Assembly (NCBI RefSeq): GCF_014839805.1
Contig: NC_051132.1
Span: 3,596,001 to 3,660,000 of the forward strand
Source: Manduca sexta
Taxonomy: Eukaryota > Arthropoda > Insecta > Lepidoptera > Sphingidae
Direction: 5' to 3'
Length of the DNA: 64,000 nt
How positions within the stretch are numbered: position 1 is the stretch's first letter; every line of letters begins with the position of its first letter. Under the pieces are notes generated by a model. It was not told where the DNA came from. It did not search any database and saw only the letters and a list, made by a program, of their open reading frames with translations. Made by a program: the position numbers and the translations under genes. Below are positions 10,900-25,800 of the stretch, one piece after another.

Positions 10900-13800
10900 C
10901 TGGAATTCGGGTGGTATAATACTTATAAAAACTTGTTTAAAACAATTTGTGTCCGTTCACAGCTTCGATTGAATGAACATTTTAAATGACACATGACAGA
11001 AACTAGCCTATGCCGGGATCTAACAAATAATTGCTTTAGTAATGTGGGTGTTTTGTGTAACAATATAACATCAGTTATTTGACTCCTTATTAGCTTTTCG
11101 TTTAGAAAAACCCCTTGCAACTAACAGTTAAAATTAATAAATAGTCACGATCAATATCTATCAATCATAACAAGTTTAATTGCAGGTCACACATTTAACT
11201 TTTTTCGATTGGATTTTTTCGAGATCGATCAACATAGTTATTATTTCCGCAAACGTTATAAACGAGAGCACATAGTAATTACCGTATGGCATGGAGCCCT
11301 TGGTGAAGTTGTCGGTGAGCGTGTGCAGGGCGCGCTGCACGTTGCGGCGCGTGGGCTCGCTGCGGACGCTGCGGCACGTGCACGCGTACGCCTCCAGCAG
11401 CGGGCGCAGCGTCAGCAGCAGGCGGCGACTGCAGGGAATACATATGTAAATGAGAACAGGGAATAGTTAATAAATTTATTTTTGTGTTAGATTGTAGGTT
11501 TGCAAGGGATAGTAATATTTATTGGAGTAACAATGTTTATAAGAGAAACAGAAGGTGATGTTTGAACTATTAACATTGTACAGCTATTGATTTTATTCTA
11601 AGCACCACACAAATTACAACTTTCTATTACCAACTAGCCTTTGTGAAATATAAAACGGAGTTGATTAAAAAACACGCTCACTAACCGTTCCGCGACGGCT
11701 TCATGCTTGTGTGAGATCTTGTACTTAATGCGTTGCGTGGGGTCGTGTACGCGGGTGACGTCGTCCTCCTCGTCGTCGAGCTGTTGCGCGAACCGGCGCG
11801 ACCACCGCTCCTCTTCTAGACTGTCCGTGGGCTGTAGCAATAAAGTTACTTGATATAATAAAGGTTAAGGCGATACCTCAAGGTCCATTTTCATACATTT
11901 TGTTTCACCTTTAATTTCGTCATATTAAATTTTAAAGGCAGAAATATCCATGATTATTAATTATTTTTACGTTTTTCTTTCAACTGCGAGAACTAATCAC
12001 TAACTAGACGTGAATTTAAATTCTTTACTTGCCAATACTTGTTTAGTTACCCAGATTAAAGGTGAAACAAAATGTATGAAAATGGACCTTGAGGTATCGC
12101 CTTAAGTGTGGAAACGGAGCTCGAAGAAAAGTATGTTTTTTGATGGGTGGCATAGTGACTACTACATTTAATTTCTTAGGGCTAATATAAAATCAGGTTT
12201 AAAAATAGGTACTAGACTACACTGTACAAGTTACAGTACAGTACCATCAAAAATATTTTTTCTCATACGTAACCTAACACCGAATTTATCAAATGATAAT
12301 GACCGAATGATTGAAGTATGAATGATTGTCATTTCACCTGCACAGCGGTGATAACCTCGTCAGCCAGCAGCGCGTCGATGGCCTCGTTCATGCGCTCCTC
12401 TATCCGTTGGCATGGCGGGCACAGGATGAACTCTTGACTGAGGATTTCGCACAGTTGCAGCGCTGCCTCCATCAGGTCTGAATGGCGGATCTCGTCTTGA
12501 TCAGCGTCTGGTTGGCGTATGATGCTTTCTAGGGCGGTTGCTGTGGAAAGAAAAATGTTTTTCATATATCTAGTTGTGATATGTTTATGGTGTATCCAGT
12601 TATGGACATGCAATCATCAACTTGGGAACTTATTACAATAACTGAATAAACCATCCATATTGAATATTGTGCAATCGCATAGAAAATTTGCGGTTGAAGT
12701 TATAAATATTATGGATATCCTTAATCACAAGTAGAGTAACCAAACATGAACACACTCGTCTCTTACCTATGATAGCGGGCGCGGCGTAGTGCGCCACCAC
12801 TGCGTTGGCGTAATACGAGAGCTCGAGCGCACCCGCAATTGACAGTTGTGGCTTCACCATTTGTTTTTGTCCACCCTCCCGCCTGATCAGACCACGGCCG
12901 AGCATGTCCAACTGGAATTTTAATTGTATGTGAAAATAGGAAGTGATTTAACTAAGCTAAGTTGTGTAGTATAAGATCGTGATATAGCTTTATTAACTAT
13001 ACTAGATGAGATAGCCATTAGAGAGCAGTATATCAGATAGGCTGTCAGTCGATCTGCTTTCCATAGAATGAGTGAATATATTTGAGTAGCAGTATGTGTA
13101 AATGTCTAAGCCAGTGCACGGTGTCGTGCGTACGTACGGCGCGCGCGGTGGCGGGCGCGGCGGCGTGCGGCGCGAAGGCGAGGTCGCGGCCGCGGCGGCG
13201 CAGGGCGGCGGCGCGCGCGCACACGGCCTCGCGCAGCGCCGCGAGCGCGCAGCCCGCGCGCCGCTCCGTCAGCACCACGTACGCCACCACGTTCGTGCAC
13301 ATCAGCGCCGTCGACGATGCCGCGTCTGCACACATAATACATAGCATTATTGTGATTAGTACAGAAACCTTTATAATTGCCAACTGGCAAATATTTATAT
13401 CTCCTTTACCATTATTATTCTTATGCAAAACCTAAAATAAACCTTAAAAATAAAATAAAAAAAAAAACATCAATCTCACCATACACAAGATGCCTGCCGA
13501 TCGCCTCGACCATCATCTTGTGGTCGGTGCTGACGTCATCGCCGTACAGGCTCGAGTGGCTGTGATTGTATAGGATCTGCCTGTCGAGATTCACCGCCAG
13601 GTTGTTGTTGGGGGGCGTCAGCGGGCTCTCAATCGGCATCTTGTAGTGCTGGTACTTCTGGAATGATGTCACTAGTTCCTGGAAAATGATAATATATAAT
13701 TAGTTAATATGTACCCATACCCATATAATAATAACCATTCTCATATATATCTCATATATTCATAAATTAACGAAAATTCTACAAACTAAATTTATTTCTG

Positions 13801-16800
13801 CACTCACGCAAAAAATATCAGACTTTAAAAATCCTCAGTATTAAAAATGAAACACCCTATACACTACAGGATGTCCACAAACACATACCTTAAGGGATAT
13901 AGGCTGGTTGAAGTCGACCCTGATGCTGCCATGATTGGTATTCAATGTCCTCCAAATCCCTCTGAGGGCCGACCAGAAGGTCTCCATCTGCTTGGGCATG
14001 CCGAGCTGCTCTCGCACGAAGTTGCCGTCCACGAGCCGGTCGTAGTTAAGGGTCACGGGCACCAGGAGAGCGTCGTCGATCGTGCCGTCCAGGTACGCGT
14101 CCATTATCACCGAAAGGATGCCGGCTGGAGGTAATAAATGTATATGAGTATGAGAAATAATGATTTGTGTAGAAGTAAGATTGCTGGTGTTTGGAAAAAT
14201 ATTTGTGTTAGGTATACTGTATGCACATATTTATACAAAATAAAATATATAATTAAATCAATTTAAAAAATAGTCAACAGGTACAGTGTAGCTTTCTATT
14301 TGGGAAAAAAAAACAGTGGATTCCATAGTTTCACTAATTACACCCTACACATATGTATATCGACAAGCTTTTCTTCTCTATGATGTTGTAGTGTAAAAAA
14401 TGTGACGTCATAAAACTATACTGTCATCTCTGTCTAACTTCAATGTGATATTAACAACATTAATAGCTTTGGTTTTTTTAATCTCTTTCATGCACCTCAT
14501 TTCTTATTTTACCCTCTTCACGACACCCCACTCGTACTTAGCAATCAAAACATAATAACGTGACAATAATATAACATTACTATAGTATTCTATCATAAAG
14601 TTATGCGCATGCGCTTCCACTGTACACTGTAGTAAAATATGATTAGCTCACAAAACACGTACCAATTAAATCATCCACTGGCACGCAGCGTGTCAAATAA
14701 AAATGCATATTTATTTATACATTAAAATGCTGTTAGCCTCACTCTATCAACTATGATAGAGTGCGCAATAGAATAGTTGGTTATGAAACGGACTGCCGAG
14801 ACGAATGTCCGCAGGTTGAAATCTCACACACACACACACACACCTCTGACTTATCAAAAAAATTATGTGTGTATTTTTTGTGAATTATCGCTTGCTTTAA
14901 CGGTGAAGGAAAACATCGTGAGGAAACCGGCATACCTGAGAAATTCTCTATTAGGAGTTTTCGAGGGTGTGTGAAGTCTACCAATCCGCACTAGGCCAGC
15001 GTGGTGGACTAAGGCCTATTCCCCCTCAGTAGTAGAGGAGGCCCGTGCCCAACAGTGGGACAGTATATAAATACAGGGCTGATATTATATTATTATTATT
15101 ATATAAAATGCTGTTGAGAACAATGTAGCTTGTAATAGTGAAGGCAGTTTCAGAATTGATTGTGTAGTTGTGTAATCATCTCTTAAATATAGAACATTGA
15201 TTCTCAAAGTGGTCTAGGGGTTCACGGGAGTCTTGACGGGGGTCTAGGTTGTGACAAAAAAATGGGGGTTCACAATCCGTAAGCGAGGGTCCCCGAAAAT
15301 GTATCTGATTTGGATAGTAAAGAACTGAAATTATGGCTTTGCTTCACTATTAATGTAGGCAGATAATACTTTAAAGAAGCTTAGAGACTGTTACATGTAA
15401 ATGTATGGGGAGGTCTACGTTCAGTAGACGGCGACAGGCTGATTGGACATCAGTATACAATTCGTTCTCAGTTCCCACTCAGTAGTAGAGGAGGCCCGAG
15501 CTCAGCAGTGAGCAAGTATATAATACAGGGCTGATATTATTATTATTATACAATTCGTTAAATACAAGTTGACGTTGTCTCACCTTTAGGCGGCTGTGGT
15601 TTCCCTGTCCTTGTGCGTCCACCCTCGATGAAGAACTCCAAATTGTTGTTGGCGCCCAAACTGTTCAAGATGTATGATCTGAAATACATTCATAATAATA
15701 TAGTTTTATTGACATAAGTACAGATATACATACATAACATCACGCATTTTATCCCCGAAGGGGTATGCAGAGGCGCAACTAGGGCACCCACTTTTCGCCA
15801 AGTATGTTCCGTCCCATGATGTGATAGGGGGCGAGCCTATCGCCATATCGGGCACAAATTCCAGACTCCGGGATGATACTGGCCCCTTATTCTGTATGAT
15901 AGTGTAAAGGCGTAACGCGGCCGTCTCATGTTATCTTCGAGAAATGTGCGTGGAATGGTATTCTGTAAGCCAAATTTCTATAGTCCTAAACATGATGCGT
16001 TGTGTTACGTGCTTGTTACACACTGTCAAAATAACGTGCGGGATAGAGAATAAGGCCCCTGAGCAGAAAAACCCAAATATCTATAGTATATAGTATACGG
16101 AACACATTTGGCGAAATGTGGGAGCCGTGGTTGCGCCTCTACATACCCCATCGCGGATAAATGCGTGATGTTGTGTACGTATCTATAGTATATACATCAA
16201 TATTAAATGGGAAGTTAATACAGAAGATTGAATAGATTTTTTTTTGTATGTGCACGGTAAAGTGACTCCACCGCACCTGATGGTAAGTGGAGTGGGATCC
16301 AATAGCATGTCGACTGACGAGAGATGATTACCCCTAGGCAGTCGACACAATAGGGGACCGGACAGGTATTACCAAAAAATCTGAAATTCAGTTTAAAGTA
16401 AAGTTTGTAATATTAAAAATATTATCTCATATTTGTTTTTGTAAAAGAGTTGTGATTTGTATTTTTAAATCAATAAATAAAATACAATAATTATAATATT
16501 TTTAGTCTATTCTTTACGGCAAATGAAACACCAATCACGGCGCATGACGTCACACGTGGGTAAAATGTAAACAAACAGACGTCATCTGGATGTCATACCG
16601 CGTTGTGTTATTTTAATGCTTTAAAATAAATCGATGAATATTTCAATTAATTAAATCATTTGTACACCCAGGGAGGTTATGGCTATGAGATGTATTTATT
16701 TATGTTTTAGCTGCCACATGATATGGAATAGAATAATTATTTATATAGAATTCTGGTTGTTACACAGTAACCTGAGATTAACACGGTCTATGCAGTGTTG

Positions 16801-19800
16801 CCAGATCATAATTTCTCTTTACCCCAGGATTATTCGGAATTTAAAATTTTACCCTTAAACCAATCATAAATAATTCGGTACTTTTTTTTTCTATATCCTT
16901 ATCTGTGCAGACGCCACTTCTTTCTTCACTTCCACTTCAATAATTATTAATTTAATTATCTCATTTTATTAGGAACAACTAGCTGTACACGAAAATTGTA
17001 TTGAATAAACAATTATAATTGTTTCATGGCCTACAATTTTTGTAGGAAACATCTTTCTCTAAGCTCAATATTTATTACAATACCGTGAAACAATAGCTTT
17101 AATACCTTAACTCGTAGAATTTCCCCCAAAAATTACCATAAAAAAAATACCCTGCTGATTCAATTTTACCCTAAATCTAGGGTAAATAACCCTAATCTGG
17201 CATTATTGAATCACTGTTCAAATGACAAGACTTGTCAAGTTGCTTTATCCACGTATGACGTCACACGAGACGAAATGACATAATGTAGCGTTTGCGCGGG
17301 AATTATAGCTATTTAACATTTAGGCATGGTTTTATGTACTTTTTAAGCTTTATTTGTGCAATATACTATTTTTCTTGGCTATTTATATCCACAATGATCA
17401 ATTTAAAACACCTTCTGAAAATTTGTCCGGTCCCCTATTATGCCGGCCTGTTGGAACCGGATATATTTACAGTACACAATTTGAAACAGAACGTTCTAAT
17501 ATTCCTCATAAAATATAGTTTCTGATAATAAATACATAAGAACCTCTGTTTATAAGTGTTTATTTCGTATTGATGACGTCAATCATTGTTATAAATTATT
17601 TTGAATGTATTACGGATAGAAACTAATGTTGAATGTTATCTAACAATACATTAATAATTACAATAGAACAGACATAACAATTCACTTATAAATACATCCA
17701 TTCCACGATATAATCATGTGTTTATCCATCTTGACGTATATAAACCATTTTTCCTTAATTCCCACGAGTCAAATTGTAATTCGAAAAGTAAGATTTGGCA
17801 ATAGATACGTTTTGAAAATCATACGTTTGAACATTATTTCTGGGTTAATAATTAAACATTTTTAACTAGCTGCTTTTTTAGAAAAAAATATAAATAATTG
17901 TAAAACATAGTTGAAAAAATATTAAATTTAAATTTTAACGGGTCCCTGTAAAATCATACTTCTTGATTTTCTACCTTATACGTGGGAGTCATCGTATTGT
18001 TTATAAAATTTCAAGGCTATTGTGTTCAAACAAATAACCGAAACAACAGTGTCCTCAGCCTTATATATTAGTATTAGTTTTCTTTCTTTCCTGCCAGCCG
18101 AAGCTGGCTTCTTTGTTTATTTGTAGTTTTTCATTTATTTTATGTCCAATATAAAAAGTTTTAGTTATATATGTGACTTTATTTAACTAATAATTAAATA
18201 TTCTCATGTACTTTGACTTATCACAAGCTTAACTATGTCAGCCTACGTGATGAATAAATGATTTTATTTATTAGTATTATTTATGCCTTTGTAATTGTTG
18301 ATTACCTGAGCGCAGACTTGTAGACGGGATCGCCGTGGTATTCAGACCCGTCGACTCTTCGCCTGATGTAGAACGCACCGCAGCCTCGTAAGAACCAACT
18401 GGAAATAATAATATTGATTAATTGAGTAGGCCCAGTTTTCAAATAAGTTTGCAAATAAAGTATTTTATTTATTTATTTATGCTTGACAATATAGTATTTA
18501 TCGCACGCTATATTTAAGAACCATTTTCAAAATAATACAATATCATTTACATAAAACATACAAATAATAATGAATATCATTCATTAATAATTTGTTTAAG
18601 CGAGTGCAGTTGAGAATAATAATTTCGTTCAATATTTTCGGTATATTTTTGTTTTTGTTTTATTATTGGAGCGGCAGTCTTATTATTTAAGTAGGTGTGC
18701 TCGCGGCTTCCCCTGCGTGGAAATCAGTGTGTCATAAAGTTTTCCCGCGTAAATATCGTCCCTAGAGATTTTTTACCACCACGCCACTTCTCAACAGTAA
18801 TTGTTAAAATCAGTCAATTTACATAAAACTGTAATGTACTATTAACTTAAAACTTTCTCAAGAATTGCACTGTTAGTAAAAACCGTATAAAAATCCGTTC
18901 AGTACATTTTGAGAACATCGATCACATACAGACATAGCTTTTGGGTACTTTGTTTTATAATATGTATAGACATTAGAGACACTTATAAATATAAGCAGGC
19001 TCACCCGAAGAACGGTATGCGCATGTTGTCCCCGGCGGCGACGAGCGGCGGGCGCAGCCCCACGAGGTAGAGCGTGAAGGTGACGAGGATGTAGTCGAAG
19101 TGCGAGCGGTGCAGCGGCACGAACACGAGCGGCAGCCCCGCCGCGTGCGCGCGCCGCAGCCGCTCCACGCTCGCCGCGCGCGTGCCGCAGCCGCGCGCCA
19201 CGCGCCGCACCGCCTTGTGCGTCACCCACGCCACCAGTCTGCGGCGACACATACCTACTGTCCCACTGCTGGCCACGGGCCTCCCATACTACTGAGAGGC
19301 CTCAGTCCACCACTCTGCCCTAGTGCGGATTGGCAGACCTCACACACCCTCAAAATCTTATAAAGAATTTTGAAGGTATGCAAGTTTCCTCACTATGTTT
19401 TCCTTCACCGTTAAAGCAAGCGACAATTCACAAAGAATAGACACATAATTTAAAAAAGTCGGAGGTGTAGAACTGTAAAAAAATTAGGAGTGTGTGTCCC
19501 TGGGTTTTTAACCTACGGACATTCGTCTCGGGAGTCCGTTCCACGCTTTATCGACGAGGCGTACACGGCGGAAAATGGGTGTACCAGTTGCGCCTCTGTC
19601 TACCTCTACGGGATATAAATAATAAGACGTGAATATTTACGTATGTATGTGCGTAAATAATAACCATCTCACGTAAATGTACAATTAATAGGTAACAGTA
19701 CATTGGACTTATAACAACTTGTAAACCAAAATTATTGAAAAATAAAAAATAAATATTGATGTTTATTCATCACAAAGCGTATTGGTATAAAAAAACCTAA

Positions 19801-22800
19801 CTATTATCTGACCTAACCAATCATACAAGAAAGTGATAATACTATCCAACCAACACATTGAAATTGGTGACATAGTCCAAACTCTCCTGGAAAAGGGATA
19901 AGATCTAATATTAACTTGTATATATATTATTACGTACCTGAGCACATTGTTGGACATGGCCGAGCTGATGTCGGTGAGCACCTTCTTCGCCTTGGCCTCG
20001 ACCCTCCGCCTAACGGAGGAGTAGTCCAACGAGGCCTTGCTCTTGGGGCTCCCATCATCATTCGCTTTGGCCTTCTTCAGTTCCTCCTGTGTCGTCTCCT
20101 CTATCGCCTTCAGGAAGCTCTCTTCTTTTTCTACCTGCAGCATAAATTTAAAAAAATAGTTTCAGAGTCCTAGAAAAAAAAGTAATTCTAGATTCTGCCG
20201 CTAGATGTCGCCTCATAATCTACACTAAATAAATGTAAATTTTATCTTTCATTTTACTAGTATTAAAAATGCGAAAGTTTGTAAAAATGTTTTGATAGTT
20301 GATACTTGAATGTTTATATTATTGGTAGAATTTAACGCAAGAAATTTGACACATGGGTAGACCATGACGTCCTGAATTAATAACATTTTTGTCTCGTTAA
20401 TTTGCTACCCTGGAGCTTTTTTTTTTAAGTTGTTGGCGTCATACAGTCTTTTAGGGACTTCTGTAGCAGGAAAAGCTAACATCTAATATTCAATAATTGC
20501 ATTAAAGACTTTTATGCTTCTTTAACCGAACATAACTTAAATAACATCGAATCTTTCCACGTAAGAAATTTAGCCAAACCAAAAGTCATTTTTGAAAAAA
20601 AATCAACCCCTCAAATCGTTTAATGTACAGACGATTGTAGACCCTACACCCAAGAAAATAACATAAAAAATTAACGATCAGTACAATCACAAATATCCAC
20701 TCACACTAGGAACGATGTCCTTATAGTCATATTTGGTGAGATTGAAGCACTGCACCAGGTCGCACAGGTACCGCGACACCACGCCACCATTCGCGTACTT
20801 CTGCCGCCCAATATCCAGTATGTTGATCACGGCACCAGTGTCGGTTGATTGAGGATCCTGCCAAGATTCCTGCGAGAATAAAACAATTATTAATTATCGA
20901 AAAGTCGGGAGAAAAATATGATATAAAACCGCGATAAAATAGTTTTATTTCAATGTCTAACATTCACGTGAACATAAATCATAAATTTTAATTATAAATA
21001 ATCATAATTAAAATTTATGATTTCTTAATAAATAATATACATAATTTATAGATTTTCTGTGTAAAATTATAAATTATGTGTATTCATAACGTATTATAGT
21101 CTACATGCAACAATATATATATTTTTTTTTATTCCAACCAGAACTTCCTAGAATTAACGTGTTCAAACAAACAACCTCTTCAACTTTATACAATAGTATA
21201 GATTTGTGTGCATAATTTCGTTAAAATCCATTCAACAATTTTTTTTATTCATTTCTTATAATCTTCCAAAGTTCAAAATTCGTCCAACGTAATGTAGGAC
21301 GCTCTCCAGTTAGACGGAGTGACGATCTAAGAAACGTCGCTAGCAAGAACTGGATGCGACAGGCCGAAGACAGTAAAATGGCGCATATTGAAGGAGGCCT
21401 ATGTCCAGCAGTGGACCAAGATATAGGCTGATGATGATTATGATGATGAAGACAAAATTAGAATTGTATTCATTAAAATAAATTTAAAACAGTCTAGTCT
21501 TAGTCAGTTATCTATGTCATACTGATATTAATATTCAGAATCCAAAACAGATTTTATTACGTGGTCATGAACTTACGATTCGATTTGACCACAATTTGCA
21601 GACAGGTTTTTATGTGGACCAGAATAACAAAATAATCAAGTAACATTAACTGTTGTGAATAGTAGCGGTAGACACTCTTGGTTAGGGATTGCAACATAAC
21701 CATGGTTACAGTCAGTGCATTGCTGATCATTTAAGGAAGGGTAGGGAAGGTAGGTTGGGTTAGGTTAGGTTCTTGAGCTTTATATGATCACGGCAGTTTA
21801 AACCCATTGTACCTGATGGTAAGTGGAATGGGTTCCAATAAAAAGCCGACTGACGAGAGAGGATTACCCCTCGGCAGTCGACACAATTACGCCGGCCTGT
21901 TGGAACCGGATATACTGATTCCGGAACGCGACACACATGGCTTACTATTGCAGGTTTTAAATTAAATTATTATCATATGCCAAATTACTTACTTAAAAAT
22001 TATTCGTTAATCAAAATCAATAAAAATAAAGCAAGTCTCATAAATGATAATATACACGTAGACCTTGATTCGTGAGGTTCTTTAAAGATCCCAAAACGAC
22101 AAAATCATTGTTATTTCAAGAAAACCGCAAATAGGAATCAGGAAATGCGAATCTGTATCGGAACAATAAAATTTTGAGGACATGTCCTTATTAATGGACA
22201 CAAAAGTATAAAAAATAATAAATTCATTAGGAAGCTTATTAATGAGGCGAAAAACGGAAATGTTTGCGAGATTAGTTTTATTATTAATGAACATAAAAAA
22301 ATTTGCAACAAAACTCGTTTTTAATGCATGCGTCTTTATGGAAATTTACAATTAATTCGCATTTCTGATATCTGAATATACTTGTGCACCTTAAGATCTT
22401 TGCCACAAGAAACATCTGGCGTGACTACAATATCTTTGTCAAGTATAGAAACATCATTTCCAAAATGTATTTGGTGGGCAACCACTTTTACTATATGCCA
22501 GTAATGAAATAATTATGTATGATAAGAATTGTTATCTAAAGCAGTATTTATTTCTCAAACTTATAGCCACGTACCCCTATTAGATTTACTAGATCACGGC
22601 GAACACCTTAAAATCCTGAACATCGATAAAACAAAAATCAATCAAAGACATCTCTTCAAAATTAGCTTGAAAAGTTAAGGAAGTAAATTCGGCAACCCAT
22701 TAGTCAGATAATCGGCTAACAGCTCGTCTCAACAAACGATCCCAATGTCAACCCGATTCCGAAAATGAACCAATCAAACATTGACTGAACCGGGATGGGT

Positions 22801-25800
22801 TAATAATTCATTTGTAAAAATGTCAAAAAAATATTTTCGATTGGTAAATTTTTGATATAGATTGAAAAAATAGCGATTGGGATCTTTTATTGAAAATGGT
22901 AATAAACGACATTCACATTTACATAAATTATATCGCCTACGAGTAACTGGCGTTCTCCAAGTGGTGCAAACCCCACTTTGGGAAACACCGATAATAAGGA
23001 TAAGTTATAGAAATCAAAATAATTTATTTGAATCTGTAAAATGCAAAACATTATTTAGATTCAGTGATATCTTTGCTCTAACACCAGTTCAGAGGAGTTT
23101 CTAGCAGTGTATAGGTGAACTGACCTACGTAGTTAACTGGAAAATATTACTCAAAAATATGGCAATACCATCATACCCCGTGCAAAACTGAGCGTAACAC
23201 TTGGAAACAGTAAACGTGATTTATCAAAGCAACTTACTAAGCACGTTGTATTTATCAGTTAAGGTCATCGGGATCGATCAATCGCTTATCACTAGGGTCG
23301 TCACAGACTGCAAAGTTATATACTATGTTGTAGGCATGTTGTATGTGTTAATAACTACAGCACCATATTATATTTTTAAAAGTAAAATAGACTTTATTTA
23401 AGCATTTCCTAGAATATTTATATATTTTTTTATATAATGTTATAAATATTATGAACTTATTTATTGAATACTCCTCAAAAATACATAAATGATACTATTT
23501 CTATGAAGTAGAAATCATTTAAATTTTTACTGTTATTCCTAATGTACTGCACCTAGAGTTTTTACCAAAGGCTTGACGCCTGGAGAATGATTGAGTAGAA
23601 GTTGATATATTTAGTATAAAAATCACCGTAGGATGATGCCAAATCGAACAATCTTAAAATATTTTATTACAGTCATTACTTTTCGAGTCTTTGACAACCC
23701 TGAACTAACATACGCTTTCAGAACTAAGGCAATGGCATTGTCCTCAAATCTTTCGTTCGTATATCAATTTTGTGATAAGATAGGGGAAAACGTTTGACTT
23801 TGGACTAAACAAAATTTTTTGGTCGTAGCATACTTCATCATAGAAAATACATGTACAATTCTTGTGTACTTGTAAAAACAAGTAAACGATTAGGGGGTAA
23901 ACAAGTTCTTGAGTGAAGACCACGGCTAGGTAAACGTAGTGTAGGACGTCTTCTAGCTAGATGGAGTGACGATCTGCGAAAGGTAGCTGGTAAGAAATGT
24001 ATGCGATAAGCCGAAGACAGGGTAAAATGGTGCATATTGAAAGAGGCGTATGTCCAGCAGTGGACAAAGATATAGGCTGACGATGATGATGAACTATAAG
24101 TAAAGGGATTTAGTGACTAAGTCATATGTCAACTAACTGTTAAACGACATATCCATCATTACTGATCTATTTTAACTTATTATCGTTGGGCAAATTTTTA
24201 TTTGAATTGCGCTGCGGCCCTGATCACGTGACGTTCGATAGACGGAGGTTTTCACACTGCAATAAGCAACATTCGATATGTGCAGATTCTCACAATTTAA
24301 GAAGCAACAGTATGGTAAATTAAAACTAATGATTTCTTATATTTACGTTCGCCCTGTGACCACGAAGGCTACAATCTTTGAAACGTCGGGAGAAAATTAT
24401 AATATAAAAACCACGATAAAATCTACAAAATAGTTTTATTTAAATAGATTAAAACTTTCAAAAAATGTTCATCAAGCCATTCTATATCTTACTCTTTCCG
24501 TTCGTTTAACATATCTCTCATGATCTTGAACGCTATTACGTAAATATTATACAACAATCACCTGCCAGTCAACGAAGAATGATGACACACTGCGCATGAC
24601 CGTGAAAGTTGAAATTCGTTAAAACTGGCGAGCTATGCGCCGGTACACGTTGCGCCGTGCCAACACCGATTATCTCTAAATGAAGTGCAAATAACTGATG
24701 AAATGCATTAGAGCTTAGAATTGTGAAAGTAATAAAAACGAATTATTTGTAACAGTCAATACACAAAAATATCATAAAATAACAAAAAAGGGGAAATAAA
24801 AACAACACAAAAAAAAACTGGTATTTTTTTGGATTTTAATAGAAGTTCCCTATCCATACCCGTGGCTCAGTCGAGGCTGTAACAGCCGACTAATTAGCAT
24901 AATGATGTGGTGCAAACCATAACACAACATTGTGTGCAACGATAAATTCTGTTTACATTTTACTTTTCGCGAAACATTGTTTAATAACATTTCAATTTGT
25001 CATTACTTACGCGCACAAAATATTAGAGTGGAACGGGATGCCGAAACGAACGTCTGGAGGTTCAAACCCAGAGCCACACCACTGACTATTCTAAAAGGTA
25101 TTTGTATTCTTCATGGATTATCGCTTGCTTTAACGGCGAAGTAAAGTATCGTGAGGAAACCTGCATACCTGAGAAGTTGTCTATAAGAATTTCGAAGGTA
25201 AGTGAAGACTGCCAACGCGCACTAGCCAGCGTGGTGGCCTAAGGTATAAACCCTCTTAGTACCAGAGAAGGCCCAGCAGTGAGAGACTATTTAATACAGG
25301 CTTGATATTATATATTATATACATAATAGTTTTGGATATGTCACAAGAAAATAATTAAGACTAACACTTTTTGAAGGAGAATCTACGATTGTTTCTGAAT
25401 ACTACACATTACCCCTATATTATTTCGTTGTAAAAATAAAAATTTTAATTGATAATAATTTGTATGTTTTTATCAAAAATAACTCGAAATTATATTAATC
25501 AATATTCGTTCATAATTAATACGGCAATTATACTCATGGAAAAATAATTAATGAAACGTGACCATCAAGGAAAAATAATCTATAATCGCTCTCATTGAAA
25601 TTACTATAATTATATCTTATAGACGAGTAGCACAACAAAAGCGTCTGTATTTCCATAACAATAACAATGGCTCCCATGAGAAAGCATCTGCCATCAAAAC
25701 AAACGCTAAAATCATTGAGAGAAAAAAGGAAGCACCCCACAGCAGTTGCAATATCGATTATATCATTAACAAATGTCAGGGGCAAGGTTCCAATTGTGCT

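Noticed and set aside
13045..13435. Several long overlapping frames on both strands
   Set aside because: They are shadows of GPAT1 exon 11, whose extreme GC content removes stop codons in all frames.
18873..19363. Arg/Ala-rich frames on both strands around 19.0-19.3 kb
   Set aside because: Shadows of GPAT1 exon 6. Only the frame with PLHRSHFD is in phase with the neighbouring exons.
21748..21772. GGTTGGGTTAGGTTAGGTT, like the insect telomere repeat TTAGG
   Set aside because: Only two or three units are present. It is too short to be telomeric and is common by chance in insect DNA.
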